DNA of 64,000 bases from Auanema rhodensis (taxonomy: Eukaryota; Nematoda; Chromadorea; Rhabditida; Rhabditidae): positions 930,001-994,000 of the forward strand of contig OZ059898.1 in the NCBI GenBank assembly GCA_964057225.1, read 5' to 3'. Both the position numbers and the translations under genes were made by a program. This document shows positions 63,701 to 64,000 of the stretch, piece by piece. The stretch's first letter is position 1. Each line of letters starts with the position of its first letter. The notes below the pieces were generated by a model. That model searched no databases. It had not been told where the DNA came from and saw nothing but the letters and a program-made list of their open reading frames with translations.

Positions 63701-64000
63701 GATTTTCACCCTGAAGAATTAATTTTTTCGTTGAATAACATTGTCCATCGTCTTTGCCTTGAAAAAAGGAATCTAAAAACATCTACTTTTTGCTAAATTA
63801 TTTTGAAATTTTTCGAAAAAATTTTTGTCAAAAATGTTTTTGGAAGCAATGTTGAGTGTACATGGAAACTCAACATACACCAATGCATCATTTTTCAAAC
63901 GATCATAACTAATTTTTGTATTAAGCGTTTCTCAATGTAGTATAGTGCACTCGATGCGGATTTTTAAGCTGCGTCGATCTGTGTTATCAGATTTGCGCTA
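58079..64000. repeat. Array domain 5: CCAATGC/GCACTCG haplotype
   Basis: Sixteen complete units and a 306-bp partial unit. A linked set of variants, scarcely seen to the left, becomes common: 'acaccaatgc' for 'acactaatgc', 'gcactcgatg' for 'gcattcgatg', and TTTTGAAAAAA for TTTCGAAAAAA (often as 'aaatgttttg'). They are interleaved with standard units (59483, 59834, 60887, 62993, 63344), so the haplotype is mixed in. The domain probably continues past the right edge. No gene is present. Confidence 0.9.
63695..64000. repeat. Partial monomer at the right edge, with a 1-bp insertion
   Basis: The last unit is cut by the window edge at offset 305. It has five A residues instead of four in 'gtcaaaatg' (63830-63834), one of only two 1-bp length changes seen in the array. 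It carries CCAATGC and GCACTCG. Confidence 0.9.

Larger units (their letters stand above)
1..64000. repeat. Satellite DNA array, 351-bp monomer, fills the window
   Basis: Every base belongs to a head-to-tail tandem array of one AT-rich monomer. Start points of 'atcctcgatt' fall at 171, 446, 721, 996, 1347 and so on; the spacing is 351 bp (164 complete units), 352 bp (one), 275 bp (20) or 108 bp (one), and the sum with the two partial units equals the window length. No unit is inverted and nothing is inserted between units. The array continues beyond both edges, so its true size is unknown. Such arrays usually sit at centromeres or in pericentromeric heterochromatin, which is knowledge of satellites in general; nothing here proves the location. 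351 bp is close to twice a nucleosome repeat of about 175 bp. I do not recognise the family. Because only long-read assembly could span this, local copy number may be imperfect. Confidence 0.98.

Noticed and set aside
1-64000. CRISPR array
   Set aside because: The repeat is continuous with no unique spacers, and the unit is far too long.
1-64000. Ribosomal DNA intergenic spacer repeats
   Set aside because: No rRNA sequence borders the repeats in 64 kb.
1-64000. Transposable element insertions
   Set aside because: The register is unbroken, and no terminal repeats, target-site duplications, poly-A tails or coding fragments are visible.

Overview
The whole 64-kb window is one uninterrupted satellite DNA array. 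A monomer of 351 bp (about 31% G+C in the consensus I counted by hand) is repeated head to tail, always in the same orientation. Using the phase in which a monomer begins 'atcctcgatt', I placed 186 complete monomers plus a partial one at each edge: 164 of exactly 351 bp, one of 352 bp, 20 of 275 bp (all lacking the same 76 bp), and one 108-bp unit. These lengths sum exactly to 64,000. I see no real gene, RNA gene, transposon, CRISPR array or unique DNA. The only open frames of note (62-63 codons, both strands) are repeat-unit artefacts.

The organism is a eukaryote. Long, AT-rich, homogeneous tandem arrays of this monomer length are typical of centromeric or pericentromeric heterochromatin in animals and plants. 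The consensus has 12 CpGs against about 8.6 expected from its base composition, so it shows no methylation-driven CpG loss. That fits an invertebrate such as an insect better than a vertebrate, but it is inference; I do not recognise the satellite family.

Layout. 1-7,255: short-rich mosaic, 13 of 23 complete monomers lack the 76 bp, with nested duplications offset by 901, 1,726, 2,229 and 4,505 bp. 7,256-17,435: full-length monomers only, many in an alternating two-type (702-bp) pattern, including a nine-monomer (3,159-bp) duplication. 17,436-27,190: a second mosaic with seven short monomers, a 108-bp tandem duplication and several recombinant monomers. 27,191-58,078: 88 monomers of exactly 351 bp, very homogeneous, with multi-monomer cassettes copied at offsets of 1,404, 2,457, 5,616 and 10,179 bp. 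58,079-64,000: a different haplotype marked by CCAATGC, GCACTCG and TTTTGAAAAAA, with 2,106- and 3,510-bp duplications.

Within the monomer there are four inverted repeats. The 76-bp deletion runs from the inner end of one predicted stem arm to a point inside the arm of the next hairpin, and the same junction occurs on at least five sequence backgrounds. This is the most interesting structural signal here. There is no gene system; the biology on show is satellite evolution (unequal exchange, block amplification, conversion) and possibly centromere or heterochromatin function.
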